Of a stretch of 64,000 bases of DNA, positions 53,986 through 61,760 are shown piece by piece. The position numbers were made by a program, and so were the translations under genes. Source of the stretch: a bacterium (GTDB taxonomy: Bacteria > Sysuimicrobiota > Sysuimicrobiia > Sysuimicrobiales > Segetimicrobiaceae); assembly GCA_035307765.1 (NCBI GenBank), contig DATGHU010000005.1:62001-126000 (forward strand), written 5' to 3'. The notes under the pieces are model-generated. The model worked only from the letters and a program-made list of their open reading frames with translations, did not search any database and was not told the origin of the DNA. Every line of letters starts with the position of its first letter. The first letter of the stretch is position 1.

Positions 53986-54831
53986 TTAGACTGGGGACTG
54001 AGCGATGAACTGCAGCCAGAACCGGGGGACGCCTCCGGTGATCTTGGCGTCGCGCATGGCGGGCCGAACGGCCTGTGCCAAGGCGTCCGCGCCGATCTCG
54101 AGCGGCACATCGGGCAGCGCACCGTGGACGAAGAGGGAAAACTGCCCGATATCCTCGAGGCTCTCCGGGGAGAGCGTCACCTGGTGGAGCCGCCACGAGG
54201 GCTCCACAAACCCCGCCGCGCTCACCAAGGCTCCATACTCCTCAGGGGTGACCCATTTGAGTGAATCGGTCCGCTCGGTCCGGAGAACGGAAATTCCGCG
54301 CTCTCGGAGGTAGTGGGCAGCCCGAAGGACCCAATACCGATAGAATCGTTCTGTCCCCGGGGGGTAGCAGCCCCGGAAGAAGGTGGTATTGAAGGCAAAC
54401 GTTCCGCCCGACCGCAACACCTTGCGAATCTCGCTCAGCACCTGCCCTTTGTCCTTGATGAGGTGAATCGCGTTGCAGAAGACGACGACGTCGACCTGCG
54501 GGACGAGGCGGCTCAGGTTTTCCGCGCTCCCTTGGATGAATTCGACCAACCCGGAGGCGATGCGGCGCCTGGCACGATCGAGCTCGGAGATGGAAGGATC
54601 GACGGCATAGACCAGACCCCGGCCGTGCTCCATCAGCTTCTGGACGATCAGCTCGGTGACCGCGCCGGGGCCGCAGGCCAGATCCACAAACCGGTGACCG
54701 AGCTCGCCCACCCGCTCGACGAGCCAGCGGTTGACCTCTTCGAAGAACGGGTGGCTGGCAAAGCGGGAAAACCCATAACGGTCGTTCTCCGCAGCGGTGG
54801 CCTCGACGTCCTGCGGGTACGTCTCGCTCAC
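53986..54831 (-). CDS. SAM-dependent class I methyltransferase
   Basis: 281 residues from the GTG at 54831. A TTG further upstream (54888) is in frame but coincides with the -35 box of a good promoter. Rossmann-type methyltransferase: motif I VDLACGPGAVTELI (about 49-62), VYAVDPS near 72 binding SAM, VVFCNAIHLIKDKG near 116 and LRSGGTFAFNTTFF near 141. C-terminal part has FRYWVLRAAHYL-like helices. It resembles the Methyltransf_25/11 group acting on small molecules or lipids; substrate unknown. Confidence 0.85.
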   Translation of the reverse strand: MSETYPQDVEATAAENDRYGFSRFASHPFFEEVNRWLVERVGELGHRFVDLACGPGAVTELIVQKLMEHGRGLVYAVDPSISELDRARRRIASGLVEFIQGSAENLSRLVPQVDVVVFCNAIHLIKDKGQVLSEIRKVLRSGGTFAFNTTFFRGCYPPGTERFYRYWVLRAAHYLRERGISVLRTERTDSLKWVTPEEYGALVSAAGFVEPSWRLHQVTLSPESLEDIGQFSLFVHGALPDVPLEIGADALAQAVRPAMRDAKITGGVPRFWLQFIAQSPV

Positions 54832-54859
54832 GACTCCACCCCCACGCCGGTGTGTCTTG

Positions 54860-54888
54860 AGTATATCCGCGGGGACCGTCCGCGACAA
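54860..54888 (-). promoter_or_regulatory. Promoter of the methyltransferase gene
   Basis: Minus strand: -35 TTGTCG (54883-54888), 17-nt spacer, -10 TATACT (54860-54865). It gives a leader of about 20 nt before the GTG at 54831 and argues against the longer reading of that gene. Confidence 0.6.
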
Positions 54889-54918
54889 CCCCAGGGGCCG
54901 CCAACGACCGGCGTCAAA

Positions 54919-55587
54919 TTACTCGCCCGTCGCCACGGCCTTTGATTCGCGGCTTGCGATCGCGACGTAGATCGGATTGCGGAGGTATCGCCCCACCATG
55001 GTCCTCACCGGGTCCGGCACGGTTGAGGCAAAGAGCGCGGTCTGCCGGGTTGACGGGGTCCGCACCAGAATCTGCTCGACGTCGGACCGGAAACCCATCT
55101 CAAGCATGCGATCCGCGGCATCGAGGACCAGGAGCGTCACGCTGCGCAGGGTGAGGGTCCCACGGCCCAGATGATCGAGGACGCGCCCGGGAGTGCCCAC
55201 GACGATGTGCGGCTTGTCGCGCAGGTGCGTCACCTGTCGGGCGCTTGGCTCTCCCTCGGAGATGGCGACGATCCGCAGGCGTGTGTGCGCGCCGAGTGCC
55301 CCCAGGGCGGCGGCGACTTCGCGAGCCAGATCACGGTTCGGCACAAGCACGAGCCCCTGAACGGCTTTGCTCCGCGGATCCAGGCGCTGCAGCATCGGGA
55401 TGCCGAACGCGGCGGTTCGTGCGGACCCCGCCTCGGCCCGAGCCACCAGGTCCCGGCCGGTCTTCAGCGCCGGGATGACCTGTGCCTGTATCGGGGTGGG
55501 CGAAGACCATCCCAGCTCGCGGATCGCCTTCTGGAGCCGAGCGTCGACCAACCCGTCGAACCCTACCCCACGCGCTTGTCCCGCCAT
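54919..55587 (-). CDS. Half DEAD-box helicase domain with lost catalytic motifs
   Basis: 222 residues, matching only the first RecA domain of a DEAD-box RNA helicase. The Q motif (GWSSPTPIQ, 26-34), PNRDLA (83-88), GTPGR (131-135) and overall fold are kept. The catalytic motifs are not: motif I is AEAGSART (51-58) in place of AxTGxGKT, motif II is DAAD (156-159) in place of DEAD, and motif III reads FAST in place of SAT. The second RecA domain is absent; a TAA ends the gene. It cannot hydrolyse ATP in the normal way, yet the frame is intact, which suggests retention as an RNA- or protein-binding module. Confidence 0.85.
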   Translation of the reverse strand: MAGQARGVGFDGLVDARLQKAIRELGWSSPTPIQAQVIPALKTGRDLVARAEAGSARTAAFGIPMLQRLDPRSKAVQGLVLVPNRDLAREVAAALGALGAHTRLRIVAISEGEPSARQVTHLRDKPHIVVGTPGRVLDHLGRGTLTLRSVTLLVLDAADRMLEMGFRSDVEQILVRTPSTRQTALFASTVPDPVRTMVGRYLRNPIYVAIASRESKAVATGE

Positions 55588-55723
55588 CAACTCCACCCAC
55601 CGAGGTTCGCGCCATCGACCCAGACGGACCTACGTGGGAGGTCCCGGGGACAGGTACAACGGGAGAGCCCAAGCTCTCCCGCCGTCAACGGACGCAATTT
55701 TGAGTTGGTCGGCATCTGTGGCC

Positions 55724-55740
55724 CTATTATTCTATAATAG
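55724..55740. promoter_or_regulatory. AT-rich palindrome over the -10 region between divergent genes
   Basis: CTATTAT-TCT-ATAATAG, perfect 7-bp arms. It includes TATAAT (55733-55738), a consensus -10 for the queF side, and its symmetry offers a similar AT box to the leftward half-DEAD gene. No strong -35 is seen at the usual distance for either direction. Could be a shared divergent promoter or operator. No preQ1 riboswitch pattern was seen in the queF leader. Confidence 0.45.
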
Positions 55741-55776
55741 AGAGGCTCGGCGGTCAAATAGCGGGAGGGACGGTGG

Positions 55777-56256
55777 GTGACGGCGGCGCGGAAACGGGCG
55801 GTGCGGCAAGAGCACTCCGGCAAGGCGCAGCCGACGGCATCCGGGAAGAGCCGTCCGGGGGCGGTGGCCCCTGCACCCGACTTCCGGTTGGAGATCCGCG
55901 ACACCCAGGCGGTTCGGTCCGGGCTCCTCAAGTGGTTCCCATACGAGTATGCGGGATCGCCCGCCACCGTCGAGATTACCACGGATGAGTTCACGGCGGT
56001 CTGCCCGTGGTCGGGGCTCCCCGACTTCGGCACGGTGACCGTCCGGTACCTCCCGCGCGCGCGGGTGTTGGAACTGCGCTCGTTCAAATACTACCTCCTC
56101 ACCTACCGCAACGTCGGGATCTATCAGGAGCACGCCGCGAACAGGATCCTCTCGGACCTCGTGCGCGTCACGGTGCCAAAGTGGTTGGAGTTGGAGCTGG
56201 ATTACCGCATCCGCGGGGGCGTGCACACGGTCGTCCGCGCGCGCTGGCCGACCTGA
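55777..56256 (+). CDS. queF: QueF, NADPH-dependent 7-cyano-7-deazaguanine (preQ0) reductase
   Basis: 159 residues from a GTG at 55777 (GGGAGGG upstream). Unimodular QueF: catalytic Cys76 (TAVCPWSG) and Asp83 (LPDFG), and the QueF signature ELRSFKYY (99-106, usual form E[S/L]K[S/A]xK[L/Y][Y/F/W]) that binds NADPH. In the following segment (YRNVGIYQEHAANRI) the substrate Glu118 is kept, but the residue before it is Gln rather than the His of the Bacillus enzyme. The first 35 residues are a basic, low-complexity extension. Reduces the nitrile preQ0 to the amine preQ1 in queuosine synthesis. Four nt before queT. Confidence 0.9.
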   Translation: MTAARKRAVRQEHSGKAQPTASGKSRPGAVAPAPDFRLEIRDTQAVRSGLLKWFPYEYAGSPATVEITTDEFTAVCPWSGLPDFGTVTVRYLPRARVLELRSFKYYLLTYRNVGIYQEHAANRILSDLVRVTVPKWLELELDYRIRGGVHTVVRARWPT

Positions 56257-56259
56257 CCC

Positions 56260-56760
56260 GTGGCGCCACGAACGGCCCGCATCGCAGAGATCGGCGTGGT
56301 GGGGGCAGCCTACGCGGCCCTCACCCTGCTCGTGGCCCCCGCGTCGTACGGCCCTCTACAGTTGCGCTTTGCTGAAATGCTGAAACCCCTGGTGATCTGG
56401 GAGCCCGCGTTGATCCCGGCGTTCGTCATCGGCAATTTCCTGAGCAACCTCCCGAGCCCATTCGTCGGGCCGTGGGAACTCCTCTGGATGCCGCTGGCTA
56501 ACCTCGTCGGTGGATGGGCCGGCTGGCGGGTCGGGCGGGTCAACGCCTACCTCGGCGCCACCGTGTACGCGGTCATCATCGGCGCCGCGGTCACGACGAT
56601 GCTCTCCGTGCTGCTCCGGGCGCCTTTCCGAGCGCTGATCACCCCGCTGATCGGAAGCGAGGTGATCCTCTTGATCGCCGGGGTCCCCATGATGCACCCC
56701 GTGCACGTCGCGCTCCAACGGCTGCGTGGGCGGACGGCGGGGAGCGCCGCGCCTCGCTAG
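56260..56760 (+). CDS. queT: QueT, ECF-type substrate-binding component for queuosine precursors
   Basis: 166 residues from a GTG at 56260. Six hydrophobic segments in a small integral membrane protein. The ARIAEIGVVGAAYAALTL start, the LQLRFAEMLKPLVI segment and IGNFLSNLPSPFVGPWELLW identify the QueT family. Takes up preQ0, preQ1 or queuine, working with a shared ECF energising module; the EcfT-A-A' genes at 59135-61760 may provide it, though they lie in an operon with their own EcfS. The 3-nt gap to queF shows synthesis and salvage are co-expressed. Confidence 0.92.
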   Translation: MAPRTARIAEIGVVGAAYAALTLLVAPASYGPLQLRFAEMLKPLVIWEPALIPAFVIGNFLSNLPSPFVGPWELLWMPLANLVGGWAGWRVGRVNAYLGATVYAVIIGAAVTTMLSVLLRAPFRALITPLIGSEVILLIAGVPMMHPVHVALQRLRGRTAGSAAPR

Positions 56761-56804
56761 CGGGCGGCAGCGCCAGCCTCCGAGTTCAGCCGGGTCGATC
56801 CGGG

Positions 56805-58223
56805 TCAGCGTTCCTCGGGCGGCTCGGGGGGACGTCGCTCGTGCCATGGGGTTGCCCGCTCATAGGCATGGGCGATGGCGAGGATCGTGGCCTCGTCCAT
56901 CGGGCGGCCCACGATCTGCAGCCCAATGGGCAGGCCGTCGTCGCCGAAGCCGCACGGAACCGAGATCGCAGGAAGCCCCACGAGGTTGATGAGCCGTGAG
57001 AACCGGGTAAGGAAGCCGCGCACTTCGATCTGGCGCCCACCGACCTCGAGCGTGCGCTGGCCTATTGGCGGCGCCGTGGTGGGCACGGAGGGAAGAACGA
57101 CCGCCGCGTAAGGGGCCAGCCATTCATCGACCTCGCCCAGCAGCAGCGCGCGAACTTTCTGGGCGCGCAGGTATTGGCTGGCCGTGACGAAGGCTCCCTG
57201 GCGCAGCAGGTCGAGCGTCTCCGGACCGTAGTCCCCGGGCCGCTCACGCATCCATCCCTCGTGCACGCTGGCGGCCTCGGCCAAAATGACGGCGGTGGCC
57301 GCGGCCCGGGCTTCGTTCGGTCGGGGGAACGGGACGTCCTCCAGCCGCAGGCCCAGGGATCTCAAGACCTCGAGCGCGGCGCGAAACCGGGACCGCACCT
57401 CCTCGGTCATCTCCTGATGGTACTCGTCGTCGAGCACACCCAGGCGCCCACCCCGGGGGGGCCCACCGAGCCCGGCGTAAAAATCCGGCACGGCATGGCC
57501 GAGGGTTGACGGATCGGCGGGGTCCGGGCCGGCGATCGCCCGAAGCACCAAGGCGGCATCCTCCACGCTCCGGGTGAGCGGCCCGATGTGGTCGAGGGTC
57601 CACGAGAGCGGAAACACCCCGTGGCGGCTGACGCGGCCGTAGGTAGGTTTGAGCCCCACCACGCCGCACACCGCCGCCGGGATGCGGATGCTCCCGCCGG
57701 TGTCCGTCCCCAGTGACACCGGACCCAATCCCGCGGCGACGGCCGCACCTGAGCCCCCGCTCGATCCCCCCGGAATGCGGTCGATGTCCCACGGGTTGCG
57801 TGTCGGACCGTAGTGCGGATTGTTGGACGTCACCCCGAACGCGAACTCGTGCAGCGCGTTCTTCCCAAGAAGAACCGCACCCGCCTCCCGCAACCGCATC
57901 GTGACGGTGGCGTCGCGGATGGGGACGTGCTCGGCCAGGATCCGCGAGCCGCACGTCGTGCGCGTCCCACGCGTATCGATGAGATCCTTGAGCGAAACGG
58001 GAATCCCGTGCAGCGGTCCCCGGTACTGCCCGCCGGCAATCTCCCGTTCCGCCTCCCTGGCCTGGGCCAGGGCCACATCAGCCGTTACGGTGATGAACGC
58101 ATTCAGCACCCGACACCGCTCGATGCGAGCGAGGAGCGACTCCACGAGCGCCACCGGCGAGAGCGCCCTGGCCCGGATCTGAGGCGCCAGTTCGGCGGCG
58201 GTCGCGTAGGCCAGTTCGCTCAC
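56805..58223 (-). CDS. GatA-like amidase
   Basis: 472 residues from a GTG at 58223 that overlaps the GatC-like gene's stop (GTGA). Amidase signature family: catalytic Lys near 79 (PVSLKDLID), cis-Ser near 155 in [10 protein letters not shown], nucleophile Ser near 178 in [12 protein letters not shown], all three present. Paired with a GatC-like small subunit but no GatB, so tRNA transamidation is unlikely to be its only role; the AtzE/AtzG-type pair (amidohydrolase with GatC-like partner) is a good model. In an operon with an ECF transporter, M20 peptidase and aldehyde dehydrogenase, it probably hydrolyses an imported amide. Confidence 0.9.
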   Translation of the reverse strand: MSELAYATAAELAPQIRARALSPVALVESLLARIERCRVLNAFITVTADVALAQAREAEREIAGGQYRGPLHGIPVSLKDLIDTRGTRTTCGSRILAEHVPIRDATVTMRLREAGAVLLGKNALHEFAFGVTSNNPHYGPTRNPWDIDRIPGGSSGGSGAAVAAGLGPVSLGTDTGGSIRIPAAVCGVVGLKPTYGRVSRHGVFPLSWTLDHIGPLTRSVEDAALVLRAIAGPDPADPSTLGHAVPDFYAGLGGPPRGGRLGVLDDEYHQEMTEEVRSRFRAALEVLRSLGLRLEDVPFPRPNEARAAATAVILAEAASVHEGWMRERPGDYGPETLDLLRQGAFVTASQYLRAQKVRALLLGEVDEWLAPYAAVVLPSVPTTAPPIGQRTLEVGGRQIEVRGFLTRFSRLINLVGLPAISVPCGFGDDGLPIGLQIVGRPMDEATILAIAHAYERATPWHERRPPEPPEER

Positions 58224-58423
58224 CGGGGGCGGCTTCCCGGGGTCATCTCCCCCCACGGTTTGGGGGTGAACGCCGGCTCCAGATCGGCGATCGGCAACGC
58301 CGTCAACCGGTCGAGGTCCACGTAGAGGGCGTCCACAAGCGGGAGTAACCGCTCCAGGTCGACTTGGGTCATCCGGACCCCGGCCAGGTGCGCGATCCGC
58401 CCCAGGTCACCGATCGTGAGCAT
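58220..58423 (-). CDS. GatC/AtzG-like small amidase subunit
   Basis: 67 residues. The GatC pattern is clear: IGDLGRIAHLAGVRM (helix 1, 4-18), DLERLLPLVDALYVDLDRL (helix 2, 22-40) and a C-terminal extended arm (LEPAFTPKP) that wraps round GatA in the amidotransferase. It is shorter than true GatC (about 95 residues). Overlaps the amidase start by 4 nt, so the two are made in equal amounts and very likely form a complex. Confidence 0.85.
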   Translation of the reverse strand: MLTIGDLGRIAHLAGVRMTQVDLERLLPLVDALYVDLDRLTALPIADLEPAFTPKPWGEMTPGSRPR

Positions 58424-58438
58424 GCCGGGCGCGCCCCC

Positions 58439-58990
58439 TTAGACGCGCGCCCGGGCCTGTCCGACCTGCACCCGCTTCCAGGAGAGGAGCACGGCAAGGG
58501 AAATGATCACGGCGACGATGATCTCGGGGATACCGTGGGTGAAGGCCACGGTCCACGCCACCTTACCCGGCAGGTAGTGGCGGGCCACACCGAGCCCGAG
58601 CACAAGGATGGTGTTCGTGGCGGTGCCGACGATCGCGGCGACCGTGATTCCCCACCACTCCCCGGCCCGACGGGCGGCGAAATAGGCCCAGGCGGCAAAG
58701 ACGCCGATGAAAATCCGTGGCACGATCGCCACGATCGGATCCTTGAACATCGGGGTCGTCGCCTGCAGAAAACTATAGATGCCGAAGATGATGCCGATCA
58801 GTCCGCCGACGATGGGTCCTTCCAAAATCCCTCCGATGATCGCCGGCACGTGCATGATCGTGGCGTTGATCCCGGTCGGCATCGGGATAAAACCGAGACG
58901 GGTGGCTCCAAGGAAGATGGCAATCGCCCCGAGGACCCCAGAGATCACGATCCCGCGCGTCGAGAGCCCTCCCTGACGTACCTCCTGCAT
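58439..58990 (-). CDS. ECF transporter substrate-binding (S) component
   Basis: 183 residues, about five or six transmembrane helices, with RLGFIPMPTGINATIMHVPAI (about 31-51), ILEGPIVGGLIGIIFGIYSF and PRIFIGVFAAW. These features match the PF12822 group of ECF S components, which includes pantothenate (PanT-like) importers. The true ligand is unknown. The ATG at 58990 lies 144 nt past the ecfT stop and 15 nt before the GatC-like gene, so it is a dedicated S component inside this operon. I found no known vitamin riboswitch in the 144-nt spacer. Confidence 0.9.
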   Translation of the reverse strand: MQEVRQGGLSTRGIVISGVLGAIAIFLGATRLGFIPMPTGINATIMHVPAIIGGILEGPIVGGLIGIIFGIYSFLQATTPMFKDPIVAIVPRIFIGVFAAWAYFAARRAGEWWGITVAAIVGTATNTILVLGLGVARHYLPGKVAWTVAFTHGIPEIIVAVIISLAVLLSWKRVQVGQARARV

Positions 58991-59134
58991 CTCCTCACCC
59001 CCTCCCGGACCTCCCCGTCAGGAACCCGGGGCCGGTTGCCGGATGTACTGGCACATTCCCTGCCGGATCTGAGCCCCCCTGCCGCCGAGGCCGCCACTCG
59101 CCGTGGCGGGCGTCACGCCTGGAATCGCCCGCGC

Positions 59135-59974
59135 CTAGAAGGGAAAGCGGACGAACAGCATGGCCACAAGAAAGGCCAACGCCGCGACGGGGGCGAGCCA
59201 GTCCAGCGGCCGCCCGGGGAGAATGGCGTAGGTGGTTCGACCTTCCCCCCCCATATACGCCCGCGCTTCCATCGCGACGATCAGCTCTTCCCCGCGGCGG
59301 AGCGCGAACGTGAACAAGGGGACGAGGACGGGGAGAAGACGCCGGGTGGCCGCCACGAAGTTCCCGCGCCGGCCGCGAATGGTGCCGCCGCGGGAGGCCT
59401 GGGCTTTCAGGAGCCGCTCCGCCTCCAAGGCAATCGTCGGGATGAATCGAAGCGCGATCGTGACCACCAGGGCCAGTTCGTGCGAGGGCACCCGCAGCCG
59501 CCGGAAGGGACGGAGCAGCCGTTCGATGCCGTGCGTGAGCTCGGTCGTTCGGGTCGATAGGGTGAACACGCTCGTCACGAGGAGCAACTCGACGAAACGC
59601 GCTGCGGAGATCACGACCAGGCGGGCGACCGCCGCGGTCACGACAATCCACCCCCAGTGAAAGATCACCGGGCTGGTGGGATCATAGTTGCGGCCGAAAA
59701 ACAGCAGCTGCAGCAGCGCGAGGATGAGCAGGAGCGGAACGGCCGGGATCAACCCGCGCAGGGCGTACGAGAAGGGGATGCGGCCGAGCACCACGACCGC
59801 CGAGCAGGCGATCAGCAGAGAGGCATTGCCGAGAATGCTGGGCGTGAAGCTCACCGCTGCGGTCAGCAGGACCGCGGCAATGATCTTCGCCCGCGGGTCC
59901 AGCCGGTGCAGGTACGAGCCGGTCGGCAGATACTGGCCGATCGTAATGTTGCGCAGCAGCTCGAACTCGTTCAC
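59135..59974 (-). CDS. ecfT: EcfT, ECF transporter transmembrane component
   Basis: 279 residues from a GTG at 59974, overlapping the ecfA2 stop (GTGA). Membrane helices flank the two coupling helices, each with an Ala-Arg-Gly-type motif: AQASRGG near 208 and MEARAYMGG near 245, which dock onto the ATPases. It transmits ATP-driven movement to the S component. First hydrophobic segments: IIAAVLLTAAVSF and LLILALLQLLFFG. Confidence 0.95.
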   Translation of the reverse strand: MNEFELLRNITIGQYLPTGSYLHRLDPRAKIIAAVLLTAAVSFTPSILGNASLLIACSAVVVLGRIPFSYALRGLIPAVPLLLILALLQLLFFGRNYDPTSPVIFHWGWIVVTAAVARLVVISAARFVELLLVTSVFTLSTRTTELTHGIERLLRPFRRLRVPSHELALVVTIALRFIPTIALEAERLLKAQASRGGTIRGRRGNFVAATRRLLPVLVPLFTFALRRGEELIVAMEARAYMGGEGRTTYAILPGRPLDWLAPVAALAFLVAMLFVRFPF

Positions 59975-60885
59975 GGACCCTCGCTCAACAGGGGCGCCAG
60001 GGCCTGCTCGGCCTCCTCTACGGTCAGCGCGTCGCCGCGAACGTGGTACCCTCGCGCGCGCAGTCGCTGGACGACCTGGGTCGCCTCGGGGGGGGCGAGG
60101 CCGAGTTCGGCGAGGCGCGCGCCGTCGACGAACACCTCCCGCGGGGTGCCGGTTGCCACCACCGCTCCGTCGTGCAGGATGTAGAGGCGGTCGCTCAGCC
60201 GAGCCACCTCCTCCATATCGTGCGAGACGAGCACCAGCGTCATCCCCTCGCGCGTGCGGAGATCCCGGATGCGCCCCCGAAGCTCCTCGCGGGCCCCCGG
60301 ATCCAACCCCGACGTCGGCTCGTCGACCACCAGCACCCGAGGCCGCAACGCGAGCACGCCGGCAAGCGCCGCCTTTCGCAACTCGCCGCCGCTCAGCGTG
60401 AAGGTGTACCGGTCCTTGAAAGCGTCGAAGGGGAGACCGACCGTCTCCATCGCCCACCGGACACGTTCACGGATCTCGAGGAATGGAAGGCGAAGCTGGC
60501 GGGGTCCGTACGCGATGTCGTCGCCGACCAGGCGCTCGAACACCTGGGTCTCCGGTTCCTGGAAGACGAGGCCCACGATGCGCCTGACGGCGGCCAGATC
60601 GACATCCGGCCTCCCCAGATCATGCCCCGCGACCAGGACCCGGCCGCGGATGGGACGCATCAGGCCGTTGAAATACTGGATTAGGGTGGACTTTCCGGAC
60701 CCGGTCTGGCCGATGACCCCGACGGCTTCGCCGGGATAGATGTTCAGGCTGATGCCGCGCAGGGCTTGGTGCTCGAACGGGGTCCCCGCCATGTAGGTAT
60801 GCCAAAGGTTCTCCACCGCGATGAGCGGAGACACCCCCGGCCGCGCGGCGGTGAGGGTTCCGGCGTGCTCCCCCCGGTCGATCAC
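59971..60885 (-). CDS. ecfA2: EcfA2 (EcfA'), ECF transporter ATPase
   Basis: 304 residues. ABC ATPase: Walker A GQTGSGKST (about 59-67), Q-loop VFQEPETQVF near 107, signature LSGGELRK near 163 (variant of LSGGQ), Walker B VLVVDEPTSGLDP near 186 and switch His in VSHDMEE near 219. Partners with EcfA1 as the asymmetric ATPase pair. Its ATG overlaps the ecfA1 stop by 4 nt (ATGA). C-terminal extension of about 40 residues with DALTVEEAEQAL. Confidence 0.95.
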   Translation of the reverse strand: MIDRGEHAGTLTAARPGVSPLIAVENLWHTYMAGTPFEHQALRGISLNIYPGEAVGVIGQTGSGKSTLIQYFNGLMRPIRGRVLVAGHDLGRPDVDLAAVRRIVGLVFQEPETQVFERLVGDDIAYGPRQLRLPFLEIRERVRWAMETVGLPFDAFKDRYTFTLSGGELRKAALAGVLALRPRVLVVDEPTSGLDPGAREELRGRIRDLRTREGMTLVLVSHDMEEVARLSDRLYILHDGAVVATGTPREVFVDGARLAELGLAPPEATQVVQRLRARGYHVRGDALTVEEAEQALAPLLSEGP

Positions 60886-61760
60886 CGGGGAATCGAGGCC
60901 CGTGCCGCCACCGCCTGCACCATCTCATCCACGGTCAGCAGGCCGGCGGGAAACGTCGGGACCCGGCGGTGCAGCCTGCCGGCGAGCGCGGCCACAGGGG
61001 GGAGGTCGAGCCCGATGCGGTGCAGCTCATCCACCTGGGCGAACACCCTGCGCGGCGTCCCCGCCAGCCGGATCGTCCCTCGGTCGAGGACGATCACCCG
61101 ATCGGCCACGGCGGCCTCGCTCATCAGGTGGGTGATGGTCACGATCGCCGTCCCGCCGCGGCGCAGGGCCGCGACCACCTCGGCCACCTCTCCTCGCCCG
61201 CGCGGGTCCAGCATGGAGGTCGCTTCGTCGAGGACCAGGCACTCAGGCTGCATGGCCAGCACGCCGGCGATAGCCACCCGCTGCTTCTGACCGGCCGACA
61301 GCAGGTGGGGCGGACGATCTCGTGCCTCCCACATTCCAACGGTCTCCAAGGCCCGGCGAACCCGCCGCCGCAACTCGGCGTGGGGCACCCCGAGGTTCTC
61401 GGGGCCGAAGGCGACGTCTTCCTCCACGATCGTCGCCACCATCTGGCTCTCCGGGTGCTGGAACACCATTCCAACGGTCTGCCGGATGGCCCGCAGGCTG
61501 CCTGGGTCGGCGGTGTCCATGCCGCGGACTCGGACCGTTCCGCGCTGGGGCCGCAGCAGCCCGTTCAGGTGGCGGGCGAGGGTGGATTTCCCGGACCCGT
61601 TCGGCCCGATGATCGCCAGGTGCTCGCCCGGGGTGACCTCAAGCGAGACGCCGCGGAGCACCCGGGCATCCGAGCCCGGCTCGCCGCCTTGCGGCGCCCC
61701 GGCGGCAGATGCGGCATACGAAAACTCCACGCCGTCGCAGACGATCAGGGGGCCCGGCAT
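60882..61760 (-). CDS. ecfA1: EcfA1 (EcfA), ECF transporter ATPase
   Basis: 292 residues. ABC ATPase with Walker A GPNGSGKST (about 52-60), Q-loop VFQHPESQMVATIVEEDVAFGPE near 99, signature LSAGQKQRVAIAG near 154 (Ala in place of the first Gly), Walker B CLVLDEATSMLDP near 173 and switch His in ITHLMSE. Drives conformational change of the S component with EcfA2 and EcfT. The ATG shares one base with the M20 gene's stop (TGATG). Confidence 0.95.
   Translation of the reverse strand: MPGPLIVCDGVEFSYAASAAGAPQGGEPGSDARVLRGVSLEVTPGEHLAIIGPNGSGKSTLARHLNGLLRPQRGTVRVRGMDTADPGSLRAIRQTVGMVFQHPESQMVATIVEEDVAFGPENLGVPHAELRRRVRRALETVGMWEARDRPPHLLSAGQKQRVAIAGVLAMQPECLVLDEATSMLDPRGRGEVAEVVAALRRGGTAIVTITHLMSEAAVADRVIVLDRGTIRLAGTPRRVFAQVDELHRIGLDLPPVAALAGRLHRRVPTFPAGLLTVDEMVQAVAARASIPR

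Noticed and set aside
55588-55776. preQ1 riboswitch before queF
   Set aside because: I could not find the class I stem and A-rich tail pattern, nor anything resembling classes II or III.
58991-59134. Vitamin riboswitch before the ECF S component
   Set aside because: The 144-nt spacer shows none of the conserved TPP, cobalamin or folate core sequences I know.
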